In this document: in pieces, positions 32,584 through 43,570 of the stretch
How positions within the stretch are numbered: position 1 is the first letter of the stretch
Layout of the letters: every line of letters begins with the position of its first letter
Assembly: GCA_002077065.1 (NCBI GenBank)
Contig: NAJO01000012.1
Coordinates: forward strand, 682,001-746,000
From: Cryoendolithus antarcticus
Taxonomy: Eukaryota; Ascomycota; Dothideomycetes; Cladosporiales; Cladosporiaceae
Direction: 5' to 3'
DNA length: 64,000 nt
Made by a program: the position numbers and the translations under genes
The notes under the pieces: generated by a model
What the model saw: only the letters and a program-made list of their open reading frames with translations
Databases searched by the model: none
Told to the model about the DNA's origin: nothing

Positions 32584-35500
32584 ATGCCGCGTGGAATCGA
32601 GGGCAACGAGATCGCCACTCCACGAGTTCCACCAAAGAAGACAGGCGGACCATCCTCTCAGAAGCCCGGCCCGAAGCAGCAGACTCTTGCAGGCTTCTTC
32701 TCGCGTCCCGCTGTTGCAGCTAAAGCCACGCCAAGCGCTGTGCCGGCAAAGAGACCAGTCTCAAGCATCGCTGCTCGCGAGCCACCACGCGCAAGCTCAG
32801 ATGTCACCCCATCAACTAGCAGCGTGCCGGCTACTTCGAGTCCACAGACTGCTCCAGGAGCCTCTCAGAGTAGCACTCTGACAGATGGCCGCAATAAGGA
32901 GAATGGTCAGCCTTCATTTCGTTGTCACATTCGATTCATGAGCTAACGTGCTGATAGAGACGCCAGGCACTGTATACTCTAGCCCGACACGCAAGGCAAA
33001 GAAGCCTGTGAGTTACGCCGAGTCTGATGAGGACGAAGATGTGTTCAAGCCGCTCTCTGGTAATGGCAGAGCTGCGAAGCGAAGACGCATCAGTTCCAAG
33101 GACTCGGATGATGAGTTCGGGTTCGATGCTGCCACTGAGGCTGCAATGGAGCATCCGGAGGATCACAACGGTATGCTTTGTCGACTTCCTCCGAGTGAAC
33201 AATGGAAGTTCCGGGAAGCTATGCAGCTGTGGACTTGATTTGAGCTGACGAGTAGACACAGATGGACTATCTGATTTCCTGGTACCGGACGACGACGAAG
33301 AAGCAAAGCCGAAGTCAAAAGCAAAGCTGAAAAAGCCATCACCCGCTGCACCCTCGCCTCCAGCATCAGTCAAGCCGCCCTCGCCAGTCCGAGAGGACAG
33401 CGAAGAAATGCCCGTGACGTCTACTGCCCAACAGTGGAAGTTCGATCCCAACGAGCCACCATCTGACTTGCCTTGGAGACCAATACCACCAAAGAAGGCT
33501 CCTACTGGCAAGCAGAAAGCGCACATGTCTGATCCTGACAAACGATACCCTTGGCTTGCGCAAATCTTGGATGCAGATCGTCACCCGCCAAATCACCCTG
33601 ACTACGACCCTCGCACTGTCTTCATTCCACCGGGTGCGTGGAACAACTTTTCAGCCTTCGAGAAGCAGTACTGGGAGATCAAGCAGAAGTTCTGGGACAC
33701 CATCGTGTTCTTCAAGAAGGGCAAATTCTACGAGCTGTACGAGGATGACGCTACTATTGGTCACCAGCTCTTCGACCTCAAGCTTACTGATCGAGTCAAC
33801 ATGCGAATGGTGGGAGTGCCCGAAGCAAGCCTTGATCACTGGGCGAATCAGTTCGTGGCCAAGGGCTACAAGATTGCAAGAGTCGACCAGATGGAGTCTG
33901 CCTTGAGCAAAGACATGCGGGAGCGTGAGGAGAAGGGGAAGAAAGACAAGAAGGAGGACAAAATCATTCGACGCGAGCTGGCAGTCGTGCTGACTTCCGG
34001 CACGCTGGTTGATGGCGGTATGCTGCAAGACGATATGGCCACATACTGCGCTGCTATCAAGGAGACTGAGCGAGATGGGCGACCTTGCTTCGGCATAGCG
34101 TTCGTGGATACCGCAACTGCCCAATTCCACCTCGCCGAGTTTCTAGACGACGCTGACTTGACACGTTTCGAGACCTTCGTGGCACAGATCCGCCCAGGTG
34201 AGCTACTCCTCGAGAAGGGCGGATTGTCTGCGAGAGCTTTGCGAACCTTGAAGAGCAATACTGCGCCGACTACACTATGGAACTGGCTGAAGCCTGAGAA
34301 GGAGTTTCTCACCGCTGACAAGACCCGTATGAAGATTGATGGCGAAGGGTACTTCGATAGGTCTGTCGAGGACAAGATCGACGCGTGGCCAGGTGTACTG
34401 CGAGAGGCGAAGGAGAAGGAGAACGTGTTCTCCGCAATGGGTGCGCTCATCTGGTATCTCACCACGCTGAAGATCGAGCGCGATCTGATCACCCTTGGCA
34501 ACTTTACCTGGTACGACCCAATTCGCAAAGCGTCAAGCCTTGTTCTCGATGGGCAAAGTCTGATTAACCTCGAGATCTTCGCCAATACGTTCGACGGTAG
34601 CACTGAAGGAACACTGTTCTCTATGCTCAATCGATGCATCACGCCGTTCGGCAAGCGTATGCTAAGGCAATGGGTTTGTCATCCTTTGGCAGATGCCCGC
34701 AAGATCAATCAGCGATTTGACGCCATCGATGCTCTCAACGCTGATGGCACGGTCATGGACCGCTTCACCGCATCGCTTAGCAGGCTACCGGACTTGGAGC
34801 GACTCATCTCGCGCGTGCACGCTGGGCGGTGCAAGGCTCAGGACTTTGTGCGGGTGCTAGAGGGCTTTGAGCAGATTGAGTACACCATGTCAATGCTGGG
34901 ATCTTTCGGTGCAGGTGACGGCATACTCGGTCAGCTCATTGCCAACATGCCCAACCTCGCAGGTACGCTCGAGCCATGGAAGGAGGCATTCGACCGCACG
35001 CAAGCAAAGGAAGAAGGGCTTTTCATCCCGCAGCCCGGTGTCGAAAGCGAGTTTGATGAGAGCCAAGGCAGGATCGACGAAATATTGCATTCGCTAGACG
35101 AGCTGCTCAACCGCGCGCGGAAAAGTCTTGGCTCGAGTGCGATCAAGTTCACAGATAACGGCAAGGAGATCTACCAGCTCGAAGTGCCGATCAAAGTCAA
35201 AGGCGCCATTCCAAAGTCGTGGAAGCAAATGTCTGCCACTAAGCAGTGCAAGCGTTGGTACTCACCGGAGCTTGAAGCACTCGTTCAGGACCTCAAGGAA
35301 GCGCAAGAGACACACGGGCAGGTGGTAAAGCTGCTTGCGGGCAAGTTTTTCGCCCGTTTCGACGAAGATTACAGCGTCTGGCTGGCAGCTGTGAAGGTCA
35401 TCGCACAGCTAGATTGTTTGATCTCGCTCGCCAAAGCCTCAACGGCGCTTGGAGTGCCTTCTTGCCGGCCAGAGTTCATTGAAGACGACAACGCACGTAG

Positions 35501-36335
35501 CGTGCTCCAGTTCACCGAGCTGCGCCATCCTTGCATCGAGACCACGACCACGTTTATTCCCAACGATGTCATCCTTGGTGGCGAGGCCCCTGCCATCACT
35601 CTACTCACTGGAGCCAACGCCGCCGGCAAGAGTACGGTTCTGCGCATGACATGCGTGGCAGTTATTCTTGCCCAGATCGGATGTTACGTCCCCTGTGAGA
35701 CAGCCGTCATGACGCCTGTAGATCGAATCATGTCCCGTCTGGGAGCTCATGACAACATCTTTGCAGGGCAGAGTACCTTTATGGTGGAACTGTCCGAGAC
35801 CAAGAAGATCTTGTCTGAAGCGACACCACGCTCCCTGGTCATCCTGGACGAGCTTGGACGTGGCACTAGCAGCTACGATGGCGTGGCTGTTGCGCAGGCT
35901 GTTCTTCACCACATCGCCACCCACGTTGGAGCTCTCGGCTACTTTGCTACTCACTATCACAGCCTGAATGCCGAGTTCCTGCATCACCCTGAGATCGCAC
36001 CCAAGCGCATGGCCGTACGCGTTGAGCAAGATATTCGAGATGTCACCTTCCTGTATAAGCTTGAAACTGGTATTGCAGAGGGCAGCTACGGGATGCACTG
36101 CGCTGCCATGTGTGGGATTCCTGACAAAGTCATCGATAGGGCTGAGCAGGCTGCACAAAGCTGGGAGCACACTGGCAAAATCAAGGAGAGTCTGGAGAAG
36201 GCAAAGGAGAGCACATGGCTGCCACTAGGTTTGCTGAGTGACATCAGCTGGATGCTGAAGGATGACAGTGACGAGAGTGCGGTGGTCACAGAGAAGAGCC
36301 TTGAGGTGCTGCGGCAAGCTATCGCTGCGTTGTAA
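32584..36335 (+). CDS. MSH6: DNA mismatch repair protein Msh6
   Basis: Partner of Msh2 in MutS-alpha, recognising base mismatches and small loops in the nucleus. Exons are 32584-32905, 32958-33170 and 33262-36335; introns are 52 and 91 bp, both GT..AG and frame-preserving. About 1,202 residues, normal for Msh6. The N-terminal tail contains a PCNA-interacting box (QQTLAGFFSRP) within the first 45 residues, then a charged disordered region. The mismatch-binding domain starts FWDTIVFFKKGKFYELYEDDA with the Phe-x-Glu wedge (KFYELYE). The ATPase domain has Walker A LTGANAAGKSTVLRMT, QSTFMVELSETKKIL, Walker B SLVILDELGRGTSSYDG and the His switch YFATHYHSL. Intact throughout. Confidence 0.97.
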
Positions 36336-36766
36336 GTGGGCGAGTGTATGTTGCTTCATCGCTGATCTGTAGTGCTGAGTAATCATGCAGAAATGCGTTG
36401 CTTTACTGGACATCTCTGGCTACACTGGAACGCGAGTGACAGACAAGGTGAACCGCGTAGCGATCCACCGTAATGGAGAATGCTGAGTTATGCAGCGCCG
36501 CAACATTGAGAAAAAGGTTACGCTGCCGGGGAGAGTGTTGTCTCCTTTGAAACTCTCCCAGGTAGCATAGACAAGAACTCGTTATTGCGGTGTAGAGTAC
36601 TAAAGCAGTGTCGCCTGCGTGGACTTCTCGAGTGGTCCGCTTCTTTTGTCATGCGCGTGACTGGCCAAGTACTCGCACTCTCCACGCTTAATGCACTGCG
36701 CAAAGCTACCATGTCAACGCGGACAACAAGTCCGGTTCGTCAGTGACGCTTTCTACGAGCTTCTGC
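36336..36766. other. Convergent intergenic region
   Basis: About 430 bp between MSH6 and the minus-strand SANT-like gene. It contains the two 3' regions; no gene seen. Confidence 0.4.
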
Positions 36767-37678
36767 TTACTTGCGGCCCTTCATGCCGACAAGAGCATTC
36801 TCGTACGCTGAGAGAGCGTTATCCTCCTCGGCCTCAACATCAGCGGTCCTCTTTGCCGTCTTGACCTTTCCCTTTGCTTTCTTTGCTGGACGACCGCGCT
36901 CCTTGGCTGGCGCCTGCGAAACCACCTCCTCCGCCTCATCGTCCTCCTCATCATTGTCTTCGTCCTCTATCATGGCGGCCGCCGCTTCGGCGCCAGCTCT
37001 CTCGTCAACCACGACCGCAGGATGCGCGACCTCGGCCTCTGGCTCTGACTCTGGCTCGTCGGCACCAGCGTAGACAGTACGCTTCGCTGGCTTGGCGGCA
37101 CGCCCCCTCTTCACTGGCGTCTTCGCAGGCTTGCGAGCTGGCGAAGTCTTGTCGTCTGACTCCGCCGCGGCGCCGCGCGTGCTGCGCCTTAGACCGTTGT
37201 CGCCCTCCTCCACGACGGGAGCGCCAGGCTTGAGTACTGACTTGATCGGCTTGTTGCGCACGGCGCTCTTTGGCATGGGCTTGACGAGAACTTCCTCTTC
37301 GGCTTCTGTGAGAAGTCAGCTGCTACCCTTTGAATTGACTGATCATGAGACTGCTCTCACCTCCCTCCACTGCCGCTGCCTCCTCCTCATCCCCCTCTTC
37401 TCCGGTGAGCGCGTCGATCACAGCTCCGTACTTGCGCCGCACGGTGTCCCAGGCTTGCTGTGCGAGCGCTGGCGACTCGAATTGCCCAAGGCTGGCAAAT
37501 AGCTCGATGTTGGGCTGTGGCAAGTCAGCGGACTGATTTCGAGACAGAGGAAAGGAACAGTTACATTCAGTCCACTCTTGGTCGATCCGATGGCAGCGAT
37601 GATGAGCTCTACGTCGCGCCTTGTGAAGGTCGTGCTGTGAATAGCGATAGACGATGCTGTTGCTTTCGATTTGGCCAT
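36767..37678 (-). CDS. Small SANT/Myb-like nuclear protein with acidic/basic tail, paralogue 1
   Basis: Exons are 37565-37678, 37361-37514 and 36767-37305; introns are 50 and 55 bp. About 268 residues from ATG 37678 (MAKSKATASSIAI). The first 65 residues form a small helical domain (FTRRDVELIIAAIGSTKSGLNP, NIELFASLGQFESPALAQQAW, DTVRRKYGAVIDAL) resembling the SANT-like module found in many short fungal nuclear proteins. The remainder is low complexity: alternating acidic runs (EDEDNDEEDDEAEE) and basic AT-hook-like clusters (KERGRPAKKAKGKVK, PVKRGRAAKPAKR), with likely nuclear-localisation signals. It probably binds DNA or chromatin; no defined function. The next gene upstream (38178-38647) has the same organisation, so the two are probably diverged tandem paralogues. 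Confidence 0.75.
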
Positions 37679-38177
37679 GACGAGCGACTTGTGATAAACG
37701 TTAGTGTTGACCTCAGAGTGCGATGAACAAGAGCGTGGTATGTAGATTGTTTTATGATCACAGCGGCGCGGCAGACTGAAGTGAGCAGTGGTTTCAGCTG
37801 GAAGTGATTTGAAGTTCACGGCTTTTCTAGTGAGTGCTGGATCGTCAACGGGAGTGGCGTCGCGGATGCCTCAAAGGGTGGACCGGGAAGGGGAATGAGA
37901 GATGTGAAATCGAATTGAGGGAGTGGTGGCATGTGAAAGGACCTTCCATCTTCAACTCATGGCCGTTCTACAGAGCTGGCATCTCCCAGCTACTGGTGGG
38001 TCTTTTGGCCATCATTAGGCGACCGGCCATCGATGAGATCTGCATTCTGCCGCCCTCGACAAAGCAGGTAAATATCGGGTTAGGCGGCAGTCGCGATCAG
38101 GCTTGGGAAGACTGGTGCCCAGAAATGCCATCGGAAGACCATCCGCGTTCCACATCAGCTCACGATTGATCACCCCC

Positions 38178-38647
38178 TCACAACATGAAGTTCTCCTCCT
38201 CCCCATCATCCTTCTCCGGACTCGCACTCCCCTCCTGCTCGACCTTGACCTTGGTACCTCTCTTGCCCTTCGCCGTTGGCTTGGTTTTCTTCGTTGGGCT
38301 TTCCTCGTCTTCCTCAGCGTCTCCGTCCTCCTTAGCATCGTCGGCCTTGCTGCACTTCTTGCCACGAGCAGCCTTGGGAGTGGCCGCAGGAATGTTGTCA
38401 CCGACGCCCCCAGCCTGAGCTTGGAGTTTCTTGCAGATCTTGGACCACGCGTTGGAGGCGCTGATAGGGTTGGTCATGCCTGCAAGACCTGCGAGCTTCT
38501 TGTAGTCGACCTGTGAGAGTCAGTTGAGGAGTTTGTACGTGAGATACGAAATGGGCAATTTGCCTTGGGTTTGGCCTCAAAGCATTGCCACGCGAGCGCC
38601 ATCAGCTTCTTCTCACCATCGGTGAACTCATTTGCGGCGGCAACCAT
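38178..38647 (-). CDS. Small SANT/Myb-like nuclear protein, paralogue 2
   Basis: Exon 38564-38647 and exon 38178-38510, joined across a 53-bp intron whose donor is GC (CCAAG|GCAAAT) and acceptor CACAG. Joined protein is about 138 residues: MVAAANEFTDGEKKLMALAW, QCFEAKPKVDYKKLAGLAGM, TNPISASNAWSKICKKLQ, then an acidic and lysine-rich tail ending EKDDGEEENFML. The helical segment is the same kind as in the neighbour at 36767-37678. The start is uncertain: ATG 38647 directly follows an AG, and an open frame (TLTQGKLAK-) continues upstream across a second likely intron (38648-38701), so 5' coding or leader exons may exist to about 38925. Function unknown, nuclear by composition. Confidence 0.65.
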
Positions 38648-39150
38648 CTTAAAGTCTCGTCAGTAAGAGCACAGTAATCAGAAGCTATGCTCAGTGCTGA
38701 CCTTAGCTAATTTGCCTTGAGTGAGAGTGGGTGGGGAAGATGTCGATCGTATGCTGACGATATGTTAGTCGGATCAGGCGGTGGAGAACTTAGTAGGTAC
38801 CTGCAGTGTGGATGCAGAGTGGTGTGTCGATGGCAGTTGTAGGATCGAAAAGTATGAAGGATGTGTAGCAGAGGTGAATTGATGTGCAGATGTGTCGATG
38901 TGGTGAAATTAGAATGGCGGCACATGCATGCAGGTTGCTACCAGCAACAGGCGGTGATGCGACAGAGTGAGCCGTTGCAGGGACTTGCAGTGTAGCAGTG
39001 AGGGCAGGAGCGATGCAGGTGAAGACTGATAGATCGCAATCTGGAAACACAAGAGACACGTGAAGCGCTTACCTCTGACACATCGCTTATGCATGCTATA
39101 AGCACTGGAACTCACAAGCGGGAGATCACATTCTTGCATATACCTACCTG
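38648..39150. other. Possible spliced leader exons and intergenic sequence
   Basis: On the minus strand there are two clean candidate introns: 38648-38701 (GTCAGC..TTAAG) and 38754-38800 (GTACCT..CTAACATATCGTCAG, with a CTAAC branch point). They flank a 52-nt exon at 38702-38753. They would belong to the gene at 38178-38647. The rest is the 3' flank of the Rrn9-like gene. No other gene seen. Confidence 0.4.
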
Positions 39151-40803
39151 TTAACCATATGGCGTCGTCGCTGCTCGCCTACTTGACTGCGGCTTAGCAG
39201 TAGACGGTGCCGCACTCACACCTCTCTTCTTGCGTGGCGATCGATCCTTGCCGCGGACCAGCCTGGCAGTGACCGAAAGCATGAAGCCATCGAGGTGCAC
39301 ACCACCAATCATGCGCTCGTTCTCGAGTGCGTCAGGAGTGTCATCAGGGGTGTCACTCGTTGAACGCGCTCCCTGAGACGACGTTGGTCTTGAAGGGATG
39401 CGAAGATCCTCTACATCGTCGCGACTGTATCCGTGCTTCGTCCGCAGGTGTTCATGGAGTCGCCAACGAACCTCATACGCATGGTCGTGCCGAGCGCAAG
39501 ACGTTACCGGGCAAGTATAGCTATCATCGGCTGTTGAATGGTCGGAGCTATCGTCAAGATCGGTCTCGCAGTCCAGGTCAGGAACCAGCGCCGGACGATA
39601 CTGGACTTCGCGATCCGCAGACGCTATCACCTTGGTCTCCGGCATGACACGGAAGGACATCTCTTCGCCAAACAGATTGCTACAGCGTGTGGCTGTACGA
39701 TCCAGGACCGCAGAGTCCCAGCCAGTCAATGCAGCCATGCCAAGAACCTCGCTCCAGTCCCGGCATCGCAGCGTTTGCCTTCCTGAAGGTCTCGAGGAAG
39801 ATTTGCCTGTCGCAACTTGCGAGTCACTGCTTGACGATAGCCGATTGACTTTTTCGGCAGAGATCTCGTCAACTTCTGCAGGATCTCGACGCTTCCGTTT
39901 CCGAGCCTTCGTGCGATCGCTTTGATCTGCCTCCGCATGCGAAGACTTGACATGACCTAAGCGACTGCGGTGAAGAGCTATCAACAGATCGTCTAACTTC
40001 GACATGACGTGGCTTACCGCGGGACGCAGCAAAGTGCTGGCGACTTCGTCATCGGCGGAGAATTGCGGTACGTCCACAGTAAATTGCGGGACGTCGTAAC
40101 GAGTGTCGTGCGCTGGGTCATGTGCGCTGAGTTTGGCATGCTGAATTTGTAATGGTGGTTCAGACATGTCCTTTGGTACAGCATTCGCGATGCTAGGATC
40201 CGAGATCCACGTCCTCCGTCTGAAGCGACCTTTGGCATCGCGTAACATGGCGGCAAGTACCTCGCCGTCCAGGTCCTCGGCCGGAGTCGTAGCCGTGGCA
40301 AGCGACCGCAACCCGTCCTCATCAGACGGCTCGTCTGTGTCTTCACGCAGACGAGGGACATCTTCGGCAGACATGGGCCAGGCAGTCCAATGCTGACCTG
40401 GATGCCAGGCAATCTCATCGTTCTCGTTCCGCTGCATCCATTGCTGCTTACTACTCCACAAATTCGCATCGTCTGCAGCCTGGGCTTTGTATAGTCGCGC
40501 CTTGAGAGCATGTGCATTGTAAAGATGGACGCTGAGATCTCCCGCCCTCAGCTGATCCAAGTGAGTCGCCAGTGCAAGCTCCTCGGCAGTACAGTGCCGC
40601 CATGTGCTGGCGGAACCTTGGAAGCGATTGTCACGAGGTTCTGCATCTTCGTAATCGGACCCTACAGGCGATGAAACACGCTCCTGGGAGTTGCCATCGC
40701 CGTCTTGGCTATCGAGCATCCAGGAGGAGCTCTGCACATTCTGTTGCGATAAAGGTGCACCCTCTACCGTGTCCACTACAGCATCGTTGGCGTCTAGAGA
40801 CAT
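39151..40803 (-). CDS. Rrn9-domain protein, RNA polymerase I initiation factor-like
   Basis: Single exon, 550 residues from ATG 40803. Near residues 72-110 is the block EELALATHLDQLRAGDLSVH then LYNAHALKARLYK, which matches my memory of the fungal Rrn9 domain (PF10680), named for a subunit of the yeast upstream activation factor at rDNA promoters. The rest is mostly disordered and charged, with a basic cluster (DRTKARKRKRRDP) and a short Cys/His segment near residue 440 (YTCPVTSCARHDHAYEVRWRLHEHLRTKHGY), which has the spacing of a C2H2-like zinc finger. The C-terminus is basic and Ser-rich. Domain assignment by eye, so moderate confidence; a nuclear role is likely. Confidence 0.65.
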   Translation of the reverse strand: MSLDANDAVVDTVEGAPLSQQNVQSSSWMLDSQDGDGNSQERVSSPVGSDYEDAEPRDNRFQGSASTWRHCTAEELALATHLDQLRAGDLSVHLYNAHALKARLYKAQAADDANLWSSKQQWMQRNENDEIAWHPGQHWTAWPMSAEDVPRLREDTDEPSDEDGLRSLATATTPAEDLDGEVLAAMLRDAKGRFRRRTWISDPSIANAVPKDMSEPPLQIQHAKLSAHDPAHDTRYDVPQFTVDVPQFSADDEVASTLLRPAVSHVMSKLDDLLIALHRSRLGHVKSSHAEADQSDRTKARKRKRRDPAEVDEISAEKVNRLSSSSDSQVATGKSSSRPSGRQTLRCRDWSEVLGMAALTGWDSAVLDRTATRCSNLFGEEMSFRVMPETKVIASADREVQYRPALVPDLDCETDLDDSSDHSTADDSYTCPVTSCARHDHAYEVRWRLHEHLRTKHGYSRDDVEDLRIPSRPTSSQGARSTSDTPDDTPDALENERMIGGVHLDGFMLSVTARLVRGKDRSPRKKRGVSAAPSTAKPQSSRRAATTPYG

Positions 40804-41506
40804 GGCCGCACTTCAGCATACCCTGACCGACACGCACGGCCAAAGGTGGGCACGTCGAACTACGAGGTCAATCTCGTCAGCTCAAATGCTTGCTGAACCT
40901 GCAACACCAACTTCGCTTGCACGTTTATCGTCATGTCGCCAGTGCAGTCAGGTAGAAATGTCATAGGGCTCGGCTAGACTTTAGCTCTCCCCGGTCCCGA
41001 AGCTCGGGCCACTCCCGCCACGTGCCTGCCACTCCAGCCATCAACTTAATCTCGACGACATCACCCATGTATGAGAGCAGAAACAAGGACAGACCCGGTG
41101 TAATAAATGTACATGAGCTGCACGTAGTCGTTACGAACCTTCTCATCCATCCACAGCTCTCACAGCTCCTTCACTCACTTGCGCGTTTCTTGCTTTGCTT
41201 GCCGCAGCTGCAGAGTGCTTGCATAATTACGCGATCGCCGACGTCACTTCATCGGACCAACGCCCTGCTCGCCCGCCATCAGCACACCAAACCTGCAGGC
41301 ACAAATCTTGGATAATCAAGCCGCTGCATAAGGCTGCGCAGTGTTGTTCTTACATCTCACCGGTTGCTCACCTCTTGTTGTGCGACGCTCCTACATTTCC
41401 GCAGTTCAACTCGCGACCACATCGCTTACTGCACGACTCTACAAACAACTGAGGTAGACGGAAGCAACCACCAGAACTTCGACATAGTCAGCACTCAATT
41501 GCTACA
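40804..41506. other. Divergent intergenic region
   Basis: About 700 bp between the Rrn9-like gene (minus) and the MARVEL gene (plus). It holds both promoters; overlapping short frames only. Confidence 0.4.
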
Positions 41507-42222
41507 ATGGCGCTCTCCGGCTTTCTCTTCATCAGCTGGCGCATCTTCGAGATCATCATCCTCATCCCCATAGTGGGCATGCTGGCTTACTTCGTCCACA
41601 TCTACGTCGCGAACAGTGCACTCACACCAAACTACATATTAGTACTTTTCATAGTAGCAGTACTGGCTTTAGCTTGGGCGGTTGCGACCTTACTCAACTA
41701 CTTCCGCGCACGACACGATGCATTCTTCGTCGCGGCTATGGACCTTGCCTTCGTCGGCGCATTGATTGCTGGCGTTGTTGTGCTGCGCGGCATCGCAAAT
41801 GCGAACTGCGTCAACTTCACGTCTGGTTCCATCTCTACAAGTCTAGGAAGTTTTCGGGCCAGTATCGGCAACGGGCAATCAGCATCCCTGGCCGTCAACA
41901 AGAGTTGCGCTATGTTGAAGGCAAGCTGGGCACTGGCGATCATCGCGATTCTGGCTTTCTTCGTGACCTTCGTAAGTGACAGATCTGATCGCATATTGCA
42001 TACAGCATACTGACAAAATCACAGCTCCTCGCACTCCTTGTCCACCGCAATCACCGTAATGACGACAAGGTGGTCGTCAAGCGCGAATACCACACTTCTC
42101 GCCATGGCCACCGACGATCGACCAGCCGTGGTGCACGCGGCTCGCGCGACTACGATCGCCCGAGATCCAGCCAAGGAAGGAGCACACACCGTAGCAGCTC
42201 GCGGAGGCAGTATTACGTCTAA
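41507..42222 (+). CDS. Four-helix MARVEL-domain membrane protein
   Basis: Exons are 41507-41971 and 42025-42222 with a 53-bp intron that joins FFVTF to LLALLVHRN. About 220 residues. Four hydrophobic helices: IFEIIILIPIVGMLAYFVHI, YILVLFIVAVLALAWAVATL, AAMDLAFVGALIAGVVVL and ALAIIAILAFFVTFLLALLV. A small extracellular loop with NxT and two or three cysteines (NCVNFTSGS, NKSCAML) lies between helices 3 and 4, as in fungal MARVEL proteins related to Nce102. The C-terminal tail is cytosolic and strongly basic (HRRSTSRGARGSRDYDRPRS). Such proteins organise plasma-membrane domains; no specific role can be inferred. Confidence 0.85.
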
Positions 42223-42593
42223 GAGGTTATGGCATGACGGATGGGGGTTGGGATAGGGTTGGACATACGCGCGGCGCACTGGTTGCACTATCTTCGTGAA
42301 CATATTTGCACCACACGACACGGCCGATTGCTCGACTGCAGGCGTTGGACCTTTGGGAAAGCTGGGGATGGATGGAGGGAGCCTGGACCATGCATGAAAA
42401 GGAGAACGAGATACCCATTGAACGTTGAAACCTTTGCCGCGCCAGATTGTAATCCCCGCGGGGGTGCTCCCGATCAGCTGGGGACTTTCAACCATTGTCG
42501 GATCCGTGGTTCCCGTCCTCATCACGTGTACATTGGATCTCTTTGCCCTCCATCGCCTTGCGGCGCTGCATCGTCTTGCGTGCTTTCACTGAG
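42223..42593. other. Intergenic region
   Basis: About 370 bp at the convergent 3' ends of the MARVEL gene and the possible small minus-strand gene. No feature seen. Confidence 0.4.
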
Positions 42594-42992
42594 TCACTCA
42601 CTCCCGCATGCTCGACCGCCCGCCTCCTCTAATAAGCACATTACCGAGCTATACACGTTGCGGTCAGCAACGTAGGGGGAGGATGTGATGTGAAGGCTGC
42701 GTATCTTCTTGGGGTATCTGTCCAGGCTCTCCTCTTCCATCTCTATGAGCTTGCGCTTCTTCTCTTGCTCCTCAAGTTCGTGCTTTGGAGTGAAGCTCTT
42801 AGGTGTCTGCTTCTGAGGCTTGGACTTTGGCTTGGTTGGATATCAGTGTGGAGGCTCATCATCGTGTGGCAGTGGGTTATTGACCTCTTCATCGAGGCGC
42901 TTCTTGTATTCACGGCAATCCTCGGCAACGCAAGTCGCAGGGCCTTGGTACTCGCACGAATGAGGGAACGTGAACGTAGGTAAAATGTTCAT
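42594..42992 (-). CDS. Possible small charged protein, two exons
   Basis: From ATG 42992 the minus strand reads MNILPTFTFPHSCEYQGPAT and CVAEDCREYKKRLDEE (exon 42885-42992). The same frame then hits TGA at about 42842. A candidate intron with donor GAG|GTCAAT and acceptor CCAAG (42831-42884) or CTCAG (42813-42884) removes that stop and leads to KQTPKSFTPKHELEEQEKKR and KLIEMEEESLDRYPKK, ending at TGA 42594. About 114 residues, helical and charged. The composition is far more protein-like than nearby chance frames, but I recognise no family. Alternatives are a pseudogene with a nonsense mutation or a longer gene with an exon upstream near 43104. Confidence 0.35.
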
Positions 42993-43570
42993 GGAGTATG
43001 ACGCCGAGTCTACCTTGGCTTCTCCGAAAGCCTGAGACGCTGCTTATGCTCATATCACCTTGCCCAGTGCTGTCGATCATTCCGTCGCTCTTTGTGTGAA
43101 ACATCTGAGCTCGAGGTAAATTCGCCGAGACTTGATATATGCTCTCTCATGCCCACTTTTAGCGACCTGTATACTATCGCACCAGAGGTCAAAGCAGTAC
43201 AGAAAAGTTGACATAAAGCATCGGGAGAACCGCAGGCAGAGAAATGGTCCGTCAAAATCCTTGGACGCTTGACCGTGGGCGAGGCGGATGTGCTTGGAAT
43301 AGCGCTTGCTTACAGTGGACGTGGCGGCAGGCCCCGAGGTGTCGTTGACACTTATCTTCTGCGGGAGGCGTTCTCTTCAATCACCCACGCACATTCCACG
43401 CCCCATCTGTAGTCGGACCAGCGTATCATCAGACCTGACGGCTACCTCGAGGCAGATTTGGTCAAGCAGATACCTGATTGCCTGGAAACATCACGTAGCT
43501 TCCAGGTTCCACCATCACTTATGCAATACGCAACAAAGGGAAGCATTATTACTGTTCTTACAATCGCATT
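42993..43570. other. Intergenic, amidase upstream region
   Basis: About 580 bp with the amidase promoter on the plus strand. A minus-strand frame at 42910-43104 (MFHTKSDGMIDS) might be a 5' exon of the small gene to its left; otherwise nothing seen. Confidence 0.35.
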
